From: Streptomyces massasporeus
Lineage (GTDB): Bacteria > Actinomycetota > Actinomycetes > Streptomycetales > Streptomycetaceae
Direction of reading: 5' to 3'
Assembly (NCBI RefSeq): GCF_014648995.1
Contig: NZ_BMSE01000007.1
Coordinates: forward strand, 186,001-250,000
Length of the DNA stretch: 64,000 nt
Shown here: one piece after another, positions 8,338 through 15,954 of the stretch
Layout: each line of letters begins with the position of its first letter
Position numbering within the stretch: position 1 is the stretch's first letter
Program-made: the position numbers and the translations under genes
The notes under the pieces: generated by a model
The model's input: only the letters and a program-made list of their open reading frames with translations
The model's database searches: none
What the model was told of the DNA's origin: nothing

Positions 8338-9441
8338 GTGTCTTCTCCCCTGGCCCCCTCCGGATCCGGCCCCATAACCGACCCGGCCCCGCTGTCCCTG
8401 TGCGCCCGTGAGCCGCATGTCCCCGCGGACCGGCTGGTCGCCGAGATGGTGCCGCCGCCGCGGTTCGACTCGGTCCGCTTCAGCACGTACATCCCCGACC
8501 CGAACCAGCCCAGCCAGACGGAGGCCGTCCGGGTCCTGGAGGGCTTCGCGGCGGGCCTCGGCCCGGGCGGGGCCGCGGGATCCGGCAAGCGGCGGCTGTT
8601 CGGCTTCGGCAAGGCGCCGAAGAAGACCCCCGCGGGCCCGCGCGGCGTCTACCTCGACGGCGGGTACGGCGTCGGCAAGACGCACCTGCTGGCGTCCCTG
8701 TGGCACGCGACCCCGGCCGAGCCCGAGCTGAAGGCGTTCGGCACGTTCGTGGAGCTGACCAACCTGGTCGGCGCACTCGGCTTCCAGCAGACCGTCCGGA
8801 CCCTGTCCGGCCACCGCCTGCTGTGCATCGACGAGTTCGAGCTCGACGACCCGGGCGACACCGTCCTGGTCTCCACGCTGCTCGGCAAGCTGGTCGACGC
8901 GGGCGTGGCGCTCGCCGCCACCTCCAACACGCTGCCCGGCAAGCTCGGCGAGGGCCGGTTCGCCTCGGCCGACTTCCTGCGCGAGATCCAGGGCCTGTCG
9001 GCCCACTTCCGAGCCTTGCGCATCGACGGCGAGGACTACCGTCACCGCGGCCTGCCCGAGGCGCCGGCGCCGTACTCCGACGAACAGGTCACCGACGCCG
9101 CGCATGCCACCGAGGGCGCCTCCCTCGACGCGTTCTCGCCCCTCCTGGAGCATCTGGCCCGGGTCCACCCCAGCCGGTACGGCGCTCTGACCGACGGCAT
9201 CAAGGCCGTCTGCCTCACGGGTGTGCGGCCGGTTCCGGACCAGTCGACGGCCCTCAGGCTCGTCGTCCTCGCGGACCGGCTCTACGACCGTGAGGTGCCC
9301 GTGCTGGCCTCGGGCCTGCCCTTCGACCAGCTGTTCAGTGACGAGATGCTGAACGGCGGCTATCGAAAGAAGTACTTCCGGGCCATCTCCCGGCTCACCG
9401 CGCTGGCCCGCGACGCGGGCAAGCTCGTGGACCCCCGGTAA
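8338..9441 (+). CDS. zapE: AFG1/ZapE-family ATPase
   Basis: 367 residues. Walker A is GGYGVGKTHLLASL and Walker B is LLCIDEFELDDPGD, followed by the sensor region LAATSNTLPGKLGEGRF. This is the AFG1-like ATPase family; in proteobacteria ZapE associates with the Z ring, and in mitochondria the homologue handles membrane protein turnover. The actinobacterial role is unproven. The start GTG has no ribosome site but TAGCAT lies 8 bases upstream (8324-8329), suggesting a leaderless message. Confidence 0.88.
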   Translation: MSSPLAPSGSGPITDPAPLSLCAREPHVPADRLVAEMVPPPRFDSVRFSTYIPDPNQPSQTEAVRVLEGFAAGLGPGGAAGSGKRRLFGFGKAPKKTPAGPRGVYLDGGYGVGKTHLLASLWHATPAEPELKAFGTFVELTNLVGALGFQQTVRTLSGHRLLCIDEFELDDPGDTVLVSTLLGKLVDAGVALAATSNTLPGKLGEGRFASADFLREIQGLSAHFRALRIDGEDYRHRGLPEAPAPYSDEQVTDAAHATEGASLDAFSPLLEHLARVHPSRYGALTDGIKAVCLTGVRPVPDQSTALRLVVLADRLYDREVPVLASGLPFDQLFSDEMLNGGYRKKYFRAISRLTALARDAGKLVDPR

Positions 9442-9537
9442 CCACAACTCCATTACCGCGCCAACGACCCGATGGCCAGGGCTTGTTCAAGCCATCCCAC
9501 CTGCGCTTTTCAGGCTCTCTTCAGCTTGAAACGTTAA

Positions 9538-9569
9538 GTTAACCCTGCAAACGACCTTGCAGGGTTAAC
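9538..9569. promoter_or_regulatory. Perfect 13-bp inverted repeat upstream of the carbonic anhydrase locus
   Basis: GTTAACCCTGCAA (9538-9550) and its exact reverse complement TTGCAGGGTTAAC (9557-9569), with a 6-base loop. It lies just upstream of TTGACC promoter-like boxes, which favours an operator, although it could also terminate zapE. It shares the GTTAACC core with the dyad at 1481-1509. Confidence 0.5.
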
Positions 9570-9587
9570 GTGTTTCTTGACCAGTCA

Positions 9588-9615
9588 TTGACCAAGTGTT
9601 GGTCCGCGCTAGACG
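9588..9615 (+). promoter_or_regulatory. Sigma-70-type promoter candidate for the carbonic anhydrase locus
   Basis: TTGACC (9588-9593), a 16-base spacer and TAGACG (9610-9615), about 26 bases before the ATG at 9641. A second TTGACC at 9577-9582 gives a short direct repeat. The match to the HrdB-type consensus is by eye. Confidence 0.45.
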
Positions 9616-9640
9616 CATGAAATCACCGGGAGGGGGGCGC

Positions 9641-10069
9641 ATGTACCGAGGCAGGACGGCATGGACCGTCGTTGCGGTCCTCGCCACCGCTCTGCTCGCC
9701 CTCCAGCTCTTCGCACCGACCGCGTCCTTCGCAACCGCGCATACACACGGTCAAGTCAAGGCCAAGGCTCAGCCCGGAACAAAGCCCTCGGGCACGTCCT
9801 CACGTCCCGGACACAAGTCCTCCGGGAAGGCTCTGCGCGACGAGACGGCCACCTGCCGCGCCGGACACCACGGGGACCCGACCGGTCCTCTGCGGACCCG
9901 CGACCGGTCCCACACCGCCGACTCCGCGCCCTCGGCGCCGGAGCGGCCCCTGCGGAGGGACCTCCGGCCGGCGGTGCCCGAACCGGTCAGACCCGGCTCC
10001 GCGCACCACCACGCGTCGAGATCCTCGACGTCGCACACGCCGGCAGCCCTGCAGGTCTTCCGCTGCTGA
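9641..10069 (+). CDS. Small secreted basic protein preceding carbonic anhydrase
   Basis: 142 residues from the ATG at 9641, which has a strong GGGAGGGGGG ribosome site. A hydrophobic segment at about residues 7-30 (TAWTVVAVLATALLALQLFAP, then TASFA) is a Sec-type signal peptide or anchor. The mature part is rich in His, Arg, Ser and Pro (HTHGQVK, HHHAS, SHT) and ends in Cys, with no recognisable fold. The downstream carbonic anhydrase begins 79 bases later on the same strand, so a common transcript is likely. A metal-handling role could be imagined from the histidines, but nothing proves it. Confidence 0.6.
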   Translation: MYRGRTAWTVVAVLATALLALQLFAPTASFATAHTHGQVKAKAQPGTKPSGTSSRPGHKSSGKALRDETATCRAGHHGDPTGPLRTRDRSHTADSAPSAPERPLRRDLRPAVPEPVRPGSAHHHASRSSTSHTPAALQVFRC

Positions 10070-10148
10070 GCGGTACGCCAGTTCCCCCCACCCCTGTCAT
10101 GCCCGTCCGACGCGCCCCCACTGCGCGCCAGGAGGAGTCACCACACTC

Positions 10149-10730
10149 ATGCAACCCCTCATCGACAACGCCCGCAGCTTCGGACAGCGCCCTGAGGAGT
10201 TCGCCCACCTCGCCGAGGGCCAGTCCCCCGACGTCCTGTTCATCACCTGCTCCGACTCCAGGGTCGTCCCGGCCCTGATCACGGGCGCCCGTCCCGGCGA
10301 GCTCTTCGAGCTGCGCACCGCGGGCAACGTCGTTCCCCCGCACTCCTTCGAGCACCCCACGTCGGAGGCGGCCACGATCGAGTACGCCGTGGAAGTCCTC
10401 GGCGTCAAGGAGATCGTGGTCTGCGGCCACTCGCACTGCGGCGCCGTGGGCGCGGTGGTACGCGGCGACGACCTCGCCGCCGTACCGGCGGTGCGCGACT
10501 GGCTCGCACGCGCCGCCGACGAGCCCGCGTGCTCGGACCCCGCCGACCCGACCGTCGCCGAGGCCGTGCAGAACCACGCCCTTGCCCAGGTCCTGCGCCT
10601 GCGGTCGTACCCCTGCATCGAACGCCGGCTGGCGGAAGGGCGGCTCGGCCTGCACGCCTGGTTCTACGAAGTGCACACCGGCATCGTGCGCGAACACCGC
10701 GCGGACACCGACTCCTTCGAGAAGCTGTGA
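10149..10730 (+). CDS. Beta-class carbonic anhydrase
   Basis: 193 residues from the ATG at 10149 (GGAGGAG about 12 bases upstream). Zinc ligands C34, H94 and C97, and the D36-R38 dyad in the motif TCSDSRV, are present, with the second motif CGHSHCGA. It interconverts CO2 and bicarbonate in the cytosol. The SulP-family transporter begins 8 bases after the stop, so the enzyme probably supplies or consumes bicarbonate moved by that protein. Confidence 0.95.
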   Translation: MQPLIDNARSFGQRPEEFAHLAEGQSPDVLFITCSDSRVVPALITGARPGELFELRTAGNVVPPHSFEHPTSEAATIEYAVEVLGVKEIVVCGHSHCGAVGAVVRGDDLAAVPAVRDWLARAADEPACSDPADPTVAEAVQNHALAQVLRLRSYPCIERRLAEGRLGLHAWFYEVHTGIVREHRADTDSFEKL

Positions 10731-10738
10731 GGGGCACC

Positions 10739-12223
10739 ATGACCAAGTTCCCTTACCTCAGGCAGGACTTCACTGCCTCGCTCGTCGTGTTCCTGGTCGC
10801 GCTCCCGCTGTGCGTGGGCGTGGCCGTCGCCTCCGGAGTCCCGGCCGAACTCGGCCTGGTCACCGGCATCGTGGGCGGACTCATCACCGGATTCCTGCCG
10901 GGCAGCAGCCTGCAGGTGTCCGGGCCGGCCGCCGGCCTGACCGTGCTGGTCTTCGAGGCCGTCGACACCTACGGGCTGCCCGCGCTCGGCGTCATCGTGC
11001 TGGCCGCCGGTCTGCTCCAGCTCGTCATGGGCGCGCTGAAGCTCGGCCGCTGGTTCCGCGCGATATCCGTCTCGGTCGTCGAGGGCATGCTGGCCGGAAT
11101 CGGCCTGGTCCTCATAGCCGGCCAGCTGTATGCGACGGCCGGACTGAAGGCACCCGCCTCCGGCATCGACAAGATCCTGGGTCTGCCCGGTGCCGCCGTC
11201 GACGCGGCCGGCAGCACGGCGGCGCTCACCTCCCTCGCGCTCGGCGCGGCCACCATCGCGGTGATGGTGCTGTGGAAGAAGCTGCCGAAGAAGGCACAGG
11301 CCGTACCCGGCGCGCTCGCCGCGGTGATCCTGGCGATCGCGGCCAACGCCGTCTTCGACCTGCCGGTCGCCACGGTCGAGGTGAAGGGCCTGCTGGACTC
11401 CATCCAGCCGCCCGGCCTGGACGCCTTCGGCAGCGTGGGCATCGGCATCATCGGCACGATCGTCGCCTTCACCCTGATCGCCTCCGCCGAGAGCCTGTTC
11501 AGCGCCGCCGCGGTGGACCGGCTGCACGACGGCCCGCGCACCCAGTACGACAAGGAGCTCATGGCGCAGGGCGCGGGCAACACCATCTGCGGTGTGCTCG
11601 GCGCGCTGCCGATGACCGCGGTCATCGTCCGCAGCTCCGCCAACGTCAGCGCGGGCGCCAAGACCAAGGCGTCCCGGGTGATGCACGGTGTGTGGCTCCT
11701 GCTGTTCGCCGCGCTGCTCCCGTCCACGCTGGCCCTGATCCCGCTGCCCGCTCTCGCCGGCATCCTGGTCCACGCGGGCTGGAAGCTGATCCCGTTCGCC
11801 AAGATCGTGCCGCTGTGGAAGGAGCACCGGGGCGAGGCGGTCATCCTGGTCGTCACCGCCGTGTCGATCGTCGCGGTGAACATGTTCGAGGGCGTGCTCA
11901 TCGGTCTGGCCCTGTCGGTCGTCAAGACCGCCTGGGAGGCCTCGCACATCAAGCTCGAGATCATCGACAAGGGCGCCGGCCCGATCCAGGCCTACCTGTC
12001 CGGCAACGCGACCTTCCTGCGGCTGCCGAAGATCCTCGACAGCCTGGAGAGCCTGCCGCAGGACCGCCCGGTCGAGCTTGACCTCTCGGGCCTGCACCAC
12101 CTCGACCACGCCTGCCGCACGGCCCTGGAGAACTGGGCCACCCGCCACAGCGCGACGGGTACGGAGCCGGTGAAGGTCACGGAACCCGAGGAGGCCCCGG
12201 CGGAGAAGGTCACCACCGGCTAG
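10739..12223 (+). CDS. SulP-family inorganic anion transporter
   Basis: 494 residues from the ATG at 10739, preceded by GAGGGG. It contains many membrane helices. The family signature near the N-terminus is FTASLVVFLVALPLCVGVAVASGVPAELG in substance, followed by ITGFLPGSSLQVSGPAAGL; AESLFSAAAVDRLHDG is the conserved helix-8 region. The C-terminus (ELDLSGLHHLDHACRTAL) is a short STAS-like end. The family moves sulfate, bicarbonate or other anions. Pairing with carbonic anhydrase points to bicarbonate, but sulfate cannot be excluded. A strong terminator follows. Confidence 0.92.
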   Translation: MTKFPYLRQDFTASLVVFLVALPLCVGVAVASGVPAELGLVTGIVGGLITGFLPGSSLQVSGPAAGLTVLVFEAVDTYGLPALGVIVLAAGLLQLVMGALKLGRWFRAISVSVVEGMLAGIGLVLIAGQLYATAGLKAPASGIDKILGLPGAAVDAAGSTAALTSLALGAATIAVMVLWKKLPKKAQAVPGALAAVILAIAANAVFDLPVATVEVKGLLDSIQPPGLDAFGSVGIGIIGTIVAFTLIASAESLFSAAAVDRLHDGPRTQYDKELMAQGAGNTICGVLGALPMTAVIVRSSANVSAGAKTKASRVMHGVWLLLFAALLPSTLALIPLPALAGILVHAGWKLIPFAKIVPLWKEHRGEAVILVVTAVSIVAVNMFEGVLIGLALSVVKTAWEASHIKLEIIDKGAGPIQAYLSGNATFLRLPKILDSLESLPQDRPVELDLSGLHHLDHACRTALENWATRHSATGTEPVKVTEPEEAPAEKVTTG

Positions 12224-12249
12224 CCGTCCGACCGGGTCACCCGGGCATG

Positions 12250-12282
12250 GGTCCGGGGCGCGCAGCCGGCGCGCCCCGGACC
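12250..12282. terminator. Terminator hairpin after the SulP gene
   Basis: Perfect 14-bp arms (GGTCCGGGGCGCGC at 12250-12263; reverse complement at 12269-12282) with a 5-base loop, 27 bases after the stop codon. Confidence 0.7.
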
Positions 12283-12393
12283 ACGTGTGTCCGCCCCCGT
12301 TCCGGCCCGGGCACCGGGCATGGCCCCTCGTCCCGGTTCAGGCATATCGTTACAGAAGCAGACGAATTCGGACCTCTGAACGGGGAGGTCGAC

Positions 12394-13317
12394 ATGGTCG
12401 AAGAGGTGGTCGGCGTGGTGGCCGCGGTCGGGGCCGGTGCGCTGGTGTATCTGGCCTCCGCGGCGCGGGTCGTCAAGCAGTACGAGCGGGGGCTCGTCTT
12501 CCGGCTCGGGCGCGTGCACGGGGACGTGCGGCGGCCCGGCTTCAATCTGATCGTTCCGGGGGTGGAGCGGCTCCGCAAGGTCAACATGCAGATCGTGACC
12601 ATGCCCGTGCCCGCCCAGGAGGGCATCACCCGCGACAACGTGACCGTGCGGGTCGACGCGGTGGTGTACTTCAAGGTCGTGGACCCGGCGGCCGCGATCG
12701 TCAACGTCGAGGACTACCGCTTCGCCGTCTCGCAGATGGCCCAGACCTCGCTGCGCTCGATCATCGGCAAGAGCGAGCTGGACGATCTGCTGTCCAATCG
12801 CGAGAAGCTGAACCAGGGCCTGGAGCTCATGATCGACAGCCCTGCCGTGGAGTGGGGCGTGACCATCGACCGCGTGGAGATCAAGGACGTCTCCCTGCCG
12901 GACACCATGAAGCGCTCCATGGCCCGCCAGGCCGAGGCCGACCGGGAGCGGCGGGCCCGGCTCATCAACGCCGACGCCGAGTACCAGGCCTCCAAGAAGC
13001 TGGCCCAGGCCGCCCGCCAGATGGCCGACACGCCCTCGGCGCTCCAGCTCCGGCTGCTGCAGACCGTCATGGCGGTGGCGGCGGAGAAGAACTCGACCCT
13101 CGTCCTGCCCATTCCGGTGGAACTCCTGCGGTTCCTGGAGCGGGGCGCGCAGCCGCCTCCCGCGGAGAGCTCGGGACACGCGCAGACCCCGGGCCACGAG
13201 GAGGTGCCGGGACACGCGGGGACCACGGAGCGCGCGGAGATCGGGGAGCGCGCCGTCGACCTCACTGAGCAGGCCGGAGAGGCCATGGAGCAGTTGCGGC
13301 GCGCGGTGGAGCAGTGA
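12394..13317 (+). CDS. SPFH/slipin-like (stomatin/prohibitin) membrane protein
   Basis: 307 residues from the ATG at 12394 (GGGGAGG upstream). One N-terminal membrane segment (VVGVVAAVGAGALVYLA) is followed by the SPFH core: VVKQYERGLVFRLGRV, GFNLIVPGVERLRKVNMQ, ITRDNVTVRVDAVVYFKV. A helical region comes next (SMARQAEADRERRARLINADAEY). The C-terminal 60 residues are hydrophilic and repetitive. Bacterial slipins form membrane-associated oligomers and often pair with NfeD proteases, but no NfeD gene is adjacent here. Probably monocistronic. Confidence 0.9.
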   Translation: MVEEVVGVVAAVGAGALVYLASAARVVKQYERGLVFRLGRVHGDVRRPGFNLIVPGVERLRKVNMQIVTMPVPAQEGITRDNVTVRVDAVVYFKVVDPAAAIVNVEDYRFAVSQMAQTSLRSIIGKSELDDLLSNREKLNQGLELMIDSPAVEWGVTIDRVEIKDVSLPDTMKRSMARQAEADRERRARLINADAEYQASKKLAQAARQMADTPSALQLRLLQTVMAVAAEKNSTLVLPIPVELLRFLERGAQPPPAESSGHAQTPGHEEVPGHAGTTERAEIGERAVDLTEQAGEAMEQLRRAVEQ

Positions 13318-13407
13318 CCCGCGCTACGCGCGTGGTTCCCGCTGCCCGCACCAGGTGATAGACACAGCGGGATCACAGTTCCTGTCCGCCAGCAGGAAGG
13401 TTTCCCC

Positions 13408-14790
13408 ATGACCGAATCCGGTCGCTCCGCCACACGACGTCAGATGCTCGCCGGAACGGGCGCCCTGGGCGTCGGGATCGCGTTCTCCGGCGCCCTGTCC
13501 GAACTCTTCACCGGTACCGCCGCCGCACAGGGCATGGGCCGCACCGGCTACGGCCCGCTCGTCCCCGACCCGAAGGGCGTCCTCGACCTGCCGGAAGGGT
13601 TCGGCTACCGGATCCTCTCCCGCGAAGGGGACCAACTCCGTTCCGGGGAGGGCAAAGTGCCCTCCAACCACGACGGCATGTCGGCCTTCCCGGGCAGAGG
13701 CGGCCGGGTCCACCTGGTCCGCAACCACGAGAACCGCGCCGACGGCAGGGTCCCGGTCCCCACCGTCGAGGGCCTCACCTACGATCCGGCCGGCAAGGGC
13801 GGCTGTACGGCGCTGACGCTGGACTCCCGCAACAGGGTGCAGTCGGAGCGCGTCGGAATCGCCGGCACGGCCGTGAACTGCGCGGGCGGGCCCACTCCTT
13901 GGGACACCTGGCTGACCTGCGAGGAGACCGAGGACAAGGCCGGCACCAACGGCTACACCAAGGACCACGGCTTCATCTTCGAGGTCGACCCGGCCGACCC
14001 GCACCGCACCGGGGCCGTGCCGCTGACCGCCATGGGCCGTTTCGCGCACGAGGCGATCGCCGTCGACCCACGGCGGGGCGTGGTGTACGAGACCGAGGAC
14101 GCCTTCGAGAAGCCCTTCGGGCTCTTCTACCGCTTCCTGCCGGACCGGCCGCTGGGCGGCAGGGGTTCGCTGCGCGCGGGCGGGCGGCTCCAGGCCATGC
14201 GCGTGCCCGGCGTGCCGGACCTGTCGTCCATCCAGGACGTCGGCGCCGAGTTCGACCACATCGAGTGGGTCGACGTCCCGGATCCGCAGGCCGCGCAGAC
14301 GCCGATCCGGTTCCAGGACTTCGGCCGCAAGGGCATCACGCACGCGCAGAAGCTGGAGGGCTGCTACTGGGGCGGCCGTTCGGTGTACTTCGTGTCGTCC
14401 TTCGCGCGCCGGTCGGACGGTTCCGCCGCCGACCACTTCGGGCAGGTCTGGCGCTACGACCCGGAGCGCCGCCGGCTCACCCTGGTGATCGTCTTCGGCC
14501 CGGACACCGATGTGCAGCTGCCGGGTGAGTCGCCGGACAACATCTGTCTGGCGCCCAGCGGCGGCCTCATGGTCTGCGAGGACGGCAACGGTGCCCAGCA
14601 CGTCTTCGGCGTCACCAGGCGCGGCCAGGTCTACGCGATGGCCCGCAACCGGCAGAACATCGGCACCCCCGAGGAGCCCGAGTGGGGTGAGTTCGCCGGG
14701 GTGACCTTCTCGCCGGACGGCGACACGATGTACGTCAACTGCTACACGCCCGGCACCACGTTCGCGGTGACGGGCCCCTGGCGCCGGTAG
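13408..14790 (+). CDS. PhoX-family (DUF839) Tat-exported phosphatase-like protein
   Basis: 460 residues. The N-terminus carries a twin-arginine signal (ATRRQMLAGTG, then a hydrophobic stretch ending TAAAQ). The body is a beta-propeller of the PhoX/DUF839 type: VRNHENRADG, TWLTCEETED, GRFAHEAIAVDPRRGVVYETED, SPDNICLAPSGGLMVCEDG. PhoX enzymes are calcium- and iron-dependent alkaline phosphatases outside the membrane, and acidic ligand residues in these motifs are retained. Streptomycetes have several DUF839 paralogues, so phosphatase activity is likely but unproven. I saw no clear PHO box in the 90 bases upstream. Confidence 0.85.
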   Translation: MTESGRSATRRQMLAGTGALGVGIAFSGALSELFTGTAAAQGMGRTGYGPLVPDPKGVLDLPEGFGYRILSREGDQLRSGEGKVPSNHDGMSAFPGRGGRVHLVRNHENRADGRVPVPTVEGLTYDPAGKGGCTALTLDSRNRVQSERVGIAGTAVNCAGGPTPWDTWLTCEETEDKAGTNGYTKDHGFIFEVDPADPHRTGAVPLTAMGRFAHEAIAVDPRRGVVYETEDAFEKPFGLFYRFLPDRPLGGRGSLRAGGRLQAMRVPGVPDLSSIQDVGAEFDHIEWVDVPDPQAAQTPIRFQDFGRKGITHAQKLEGCYWGGRSVYFVSSFARRSDGSAADHFGQVWRYDPERRRLTLVIVFGPDTDVQLPGESPDNICLAPSGGLMVCEDGNGAQHVFGVTRRGQVYAMARNRQNIGTPEEPEWGEFAGVTFSPDGDTMYVNCYTPGTTFAVTGPWRR

Positions 14791-14804
14791 CCGGCACTCC
14801 GGAC

Positions 14805-14835
14805 CGGGGCGCCGGGTGCGACACCCGGCGCCCCG
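14805..14835. terminator. Terminator hairpin after the PhoX-type gene
   Basis: Perfect 14-bp arms (CGGGGCGCCGGGTG at 14805-14818; reverse complement at 14822-14835) with a 3-base loop, 15 bases after the stop. Confidence 0.7.
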
Positions 14836-14889
14836 CCGGACCACCGCGGCACCGGACCGCGTGGGGGCCCGGCGGCACACAAGGACCCG

Positions 14890-15013
14890 GTGACACACGA
14901 GGAGAGCACCTCGCTGCGGGACCGGCTGCGCCTCCCGGTGGGTGAGCCGGTCGACCTGACCCGGTTCGACGCCAGTGCCGGGAACGGCTGGCGGGGCAGT
15001 CCTGAGCGCTCCG
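14890..15013 (+). pseudogene. Possible truncated remnant of a polyphosphate kinase 2 (PPK2) gene
   Basis: A GTG at 14890 with AAGGA upstream opens a frame encoding LRDRLRLPVGEPVDLTRFD followed by ASAGNGWRG. This resembles the N-terminal lead-in of PPK2-family kinases (Leu-Arg-Val-x-Pro-Gly-x-x-Val-Asp-Leu, then Asp-Pro-x-x-Thr-x-Gly-Phe-x-Gly). The similarity stops near 15000, where the sequence becomes the end of the oppositely oriented SRPBCC gene. None of the kinase core is present. I read it as a gene eroded or cut at its 3' side. A chance resemblance over about 30 residues cannot be excluded. Confidence 0.35.
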
Positions 15014-15499
15014 TCAGGCGGCCAGCAGGGCGTCGATCTGGCCGACGGCCTCCTTCAGGCCCTCCTCCATGCCCATGGAGACCATCTGCTCCATCTGTTC
15101 GCGGGAGTCGAACAGGGAGCGCATCTCCATGCGCGTGCCGCCGTCGCGCGCGCTGAGCCGCACCGCCACGGACATGGTCGGCATGTCGTCCTTGGGCTTG
15201 CCGTCGTCGTCGGCGAAGCCGTCGGTGAACTCCAGGGCCGTCGGCTCGCTGACCGAGGTGATCCGCCACCAGCCACGGTGCCGGTCGCCCTCCGGGCCGG
15301 TCATGAAGTAGGTGACCTCTCCGCCGGGGGTGAGGTCGTGCTGCTCCACGGTCGCCGGGTAGGTCGGCGGGCCCCACCAGCGCTCCAGCTGCCGGGGGTC
15401 GGCCCACAGCCGCCACACCCGCTCGACCGGGGCGGCGAAGTCGGCGATCAGGGTGAGGGTGAGGCTGTCGAGGTCCTTGTCGACACTGGTGACACTCAT
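15014..15499 (-). CDS. SRPBCC (AHSA1-like) domain protein
   Basis: 161 residues from the ATG at 15499. It has the START-like or Aha1-like fold typical of ArsR partners: LTLIADFAAPVERVWRLWADP, LERWWGPPTYP, GWWRITSVSEPTALEFTDGF and a C-terminal helix EQMVSMGMEEGLKEAVGQID. Such proteins bind hydrophobic ligands. The start codon overlaps the stop of the ArsR gene (ATGA), so the pair is translationally coupled and controlled by that repressor. The ligand is unknown. Confidence 0.9.
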   Translation of the reverse strand: MSVTSVDKDLDSLTLTLIADFAAPVERVWRLWADPRQLERWWGPPTYPATVEQHDLTPGGEVTYFMTGPEGDRHRGWWRITSVSEPTALEFTDGFADDDGKPKDDMPTMSVAVRLSARDGGTRMEMRSLFDSREQMEQMVSMGMEEGLKEAVGQIDALLAA

Positions 15500-15870
15500 C
15501 GCTCGGGTCCTTCCGTCGTGTCGTTCTCGTCGGTTCCGGGGTCCTCGGCGAGGAGCCGGGCCATCCGGTCCACCCGCCCGCGCCACGCCGACTCGAGTTC
15601 GTCCAGGGCCTGGCGCGCACGGCCCACCGCGTCGGGGTCGGTGCGCACGAGCTGCTCCCGTCCGCTGCGCCGCTTGGTGACCAGACCCGCCCGCTCCAGC
15701 ACCGCGACGTGCTTCTGCACCGCGGCGAAGCTCATCGGGTAGGCCTCGGCCAGCCGGGACACGGACAGCTCCCCGCGCACGCAGCGGCGCAGTATGTCCC
15801 GGCGCGTGGTGTCGGCCAGGGCGTGGAACAGCCGGTCCACCGTCGCGTCGCTCAGTTCATCTACAACCAT
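15496..15870 (-). CDS. ArsR-family winged-helix repressor
   Basis: 124 residues from the ATG at 15870. It starts DATVDRLFHALADTTRRDILRR and has the helix-turn-helix LSVSRLAEAYPMSFAAVQKHVAVLERAGLV, the arrangement of ArsR regulators paired with SRPBCC proteins. No metal-binding cysteine motif is visible, so this is not a classic arsenic sensor. An upstream in-frame start (15933) was rejected because it would place the perfect operator and promoter inside the gene. Confidence 0.92.
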   Translation of the reverse strand: MVVDELSDATVDRLFHALADTTRRDILRRCVRGELSVSRLAEAYPMSFAAVQKHVAVLERAGLVTKRRSGREQLVRTDPDAVGRARQALDELESAWRGRVDRMARLLAEDPGTDENDTTEGPER

Positions 15871-15879
15871 TTGGTTGTA
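15862..15879. promoter_or_regulatory. ArsR operator overlapping the start codon
   Basis: TACAACCA-TT-TGGTTGTA is a perfect 8-bp inverted repeat with a 2-base centre. It spans the ArsR start codon and touches the -10 box. Occupation by the repressor would block transcription directly. Confidence 0.75.
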
Positions 15880-15907
15880 CGTTAGCCATGCCCGCCCCCG
15901 CTGTAAA
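15879..15907 (-). promoter_or_regulatory. Promoter of the ArsR-SRPBCC operon
   Basis: Reading the minus strand: TTTACA (15907-15902), a 17-base spacer, TAACGT (15884-15879), then only 8 bases to the ATG at 15870. The message is therefore probably leaderless, and no ribosome site is present. Confidence 0.6.
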
Positions 15908-15954
15908 GCGACCCGCCCGACACTGAAGCGCACGCACGGGGGTACTCGCCGGCC

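Noticed and set aside
9538..9569. Treating the GTTAACCC dyad purely as a zapE terminator
   Set aside because: It lies nearly 100 bases after zapE, immediately upstream of promoter-like boxes and without a following T run, so an operator is the better reading.
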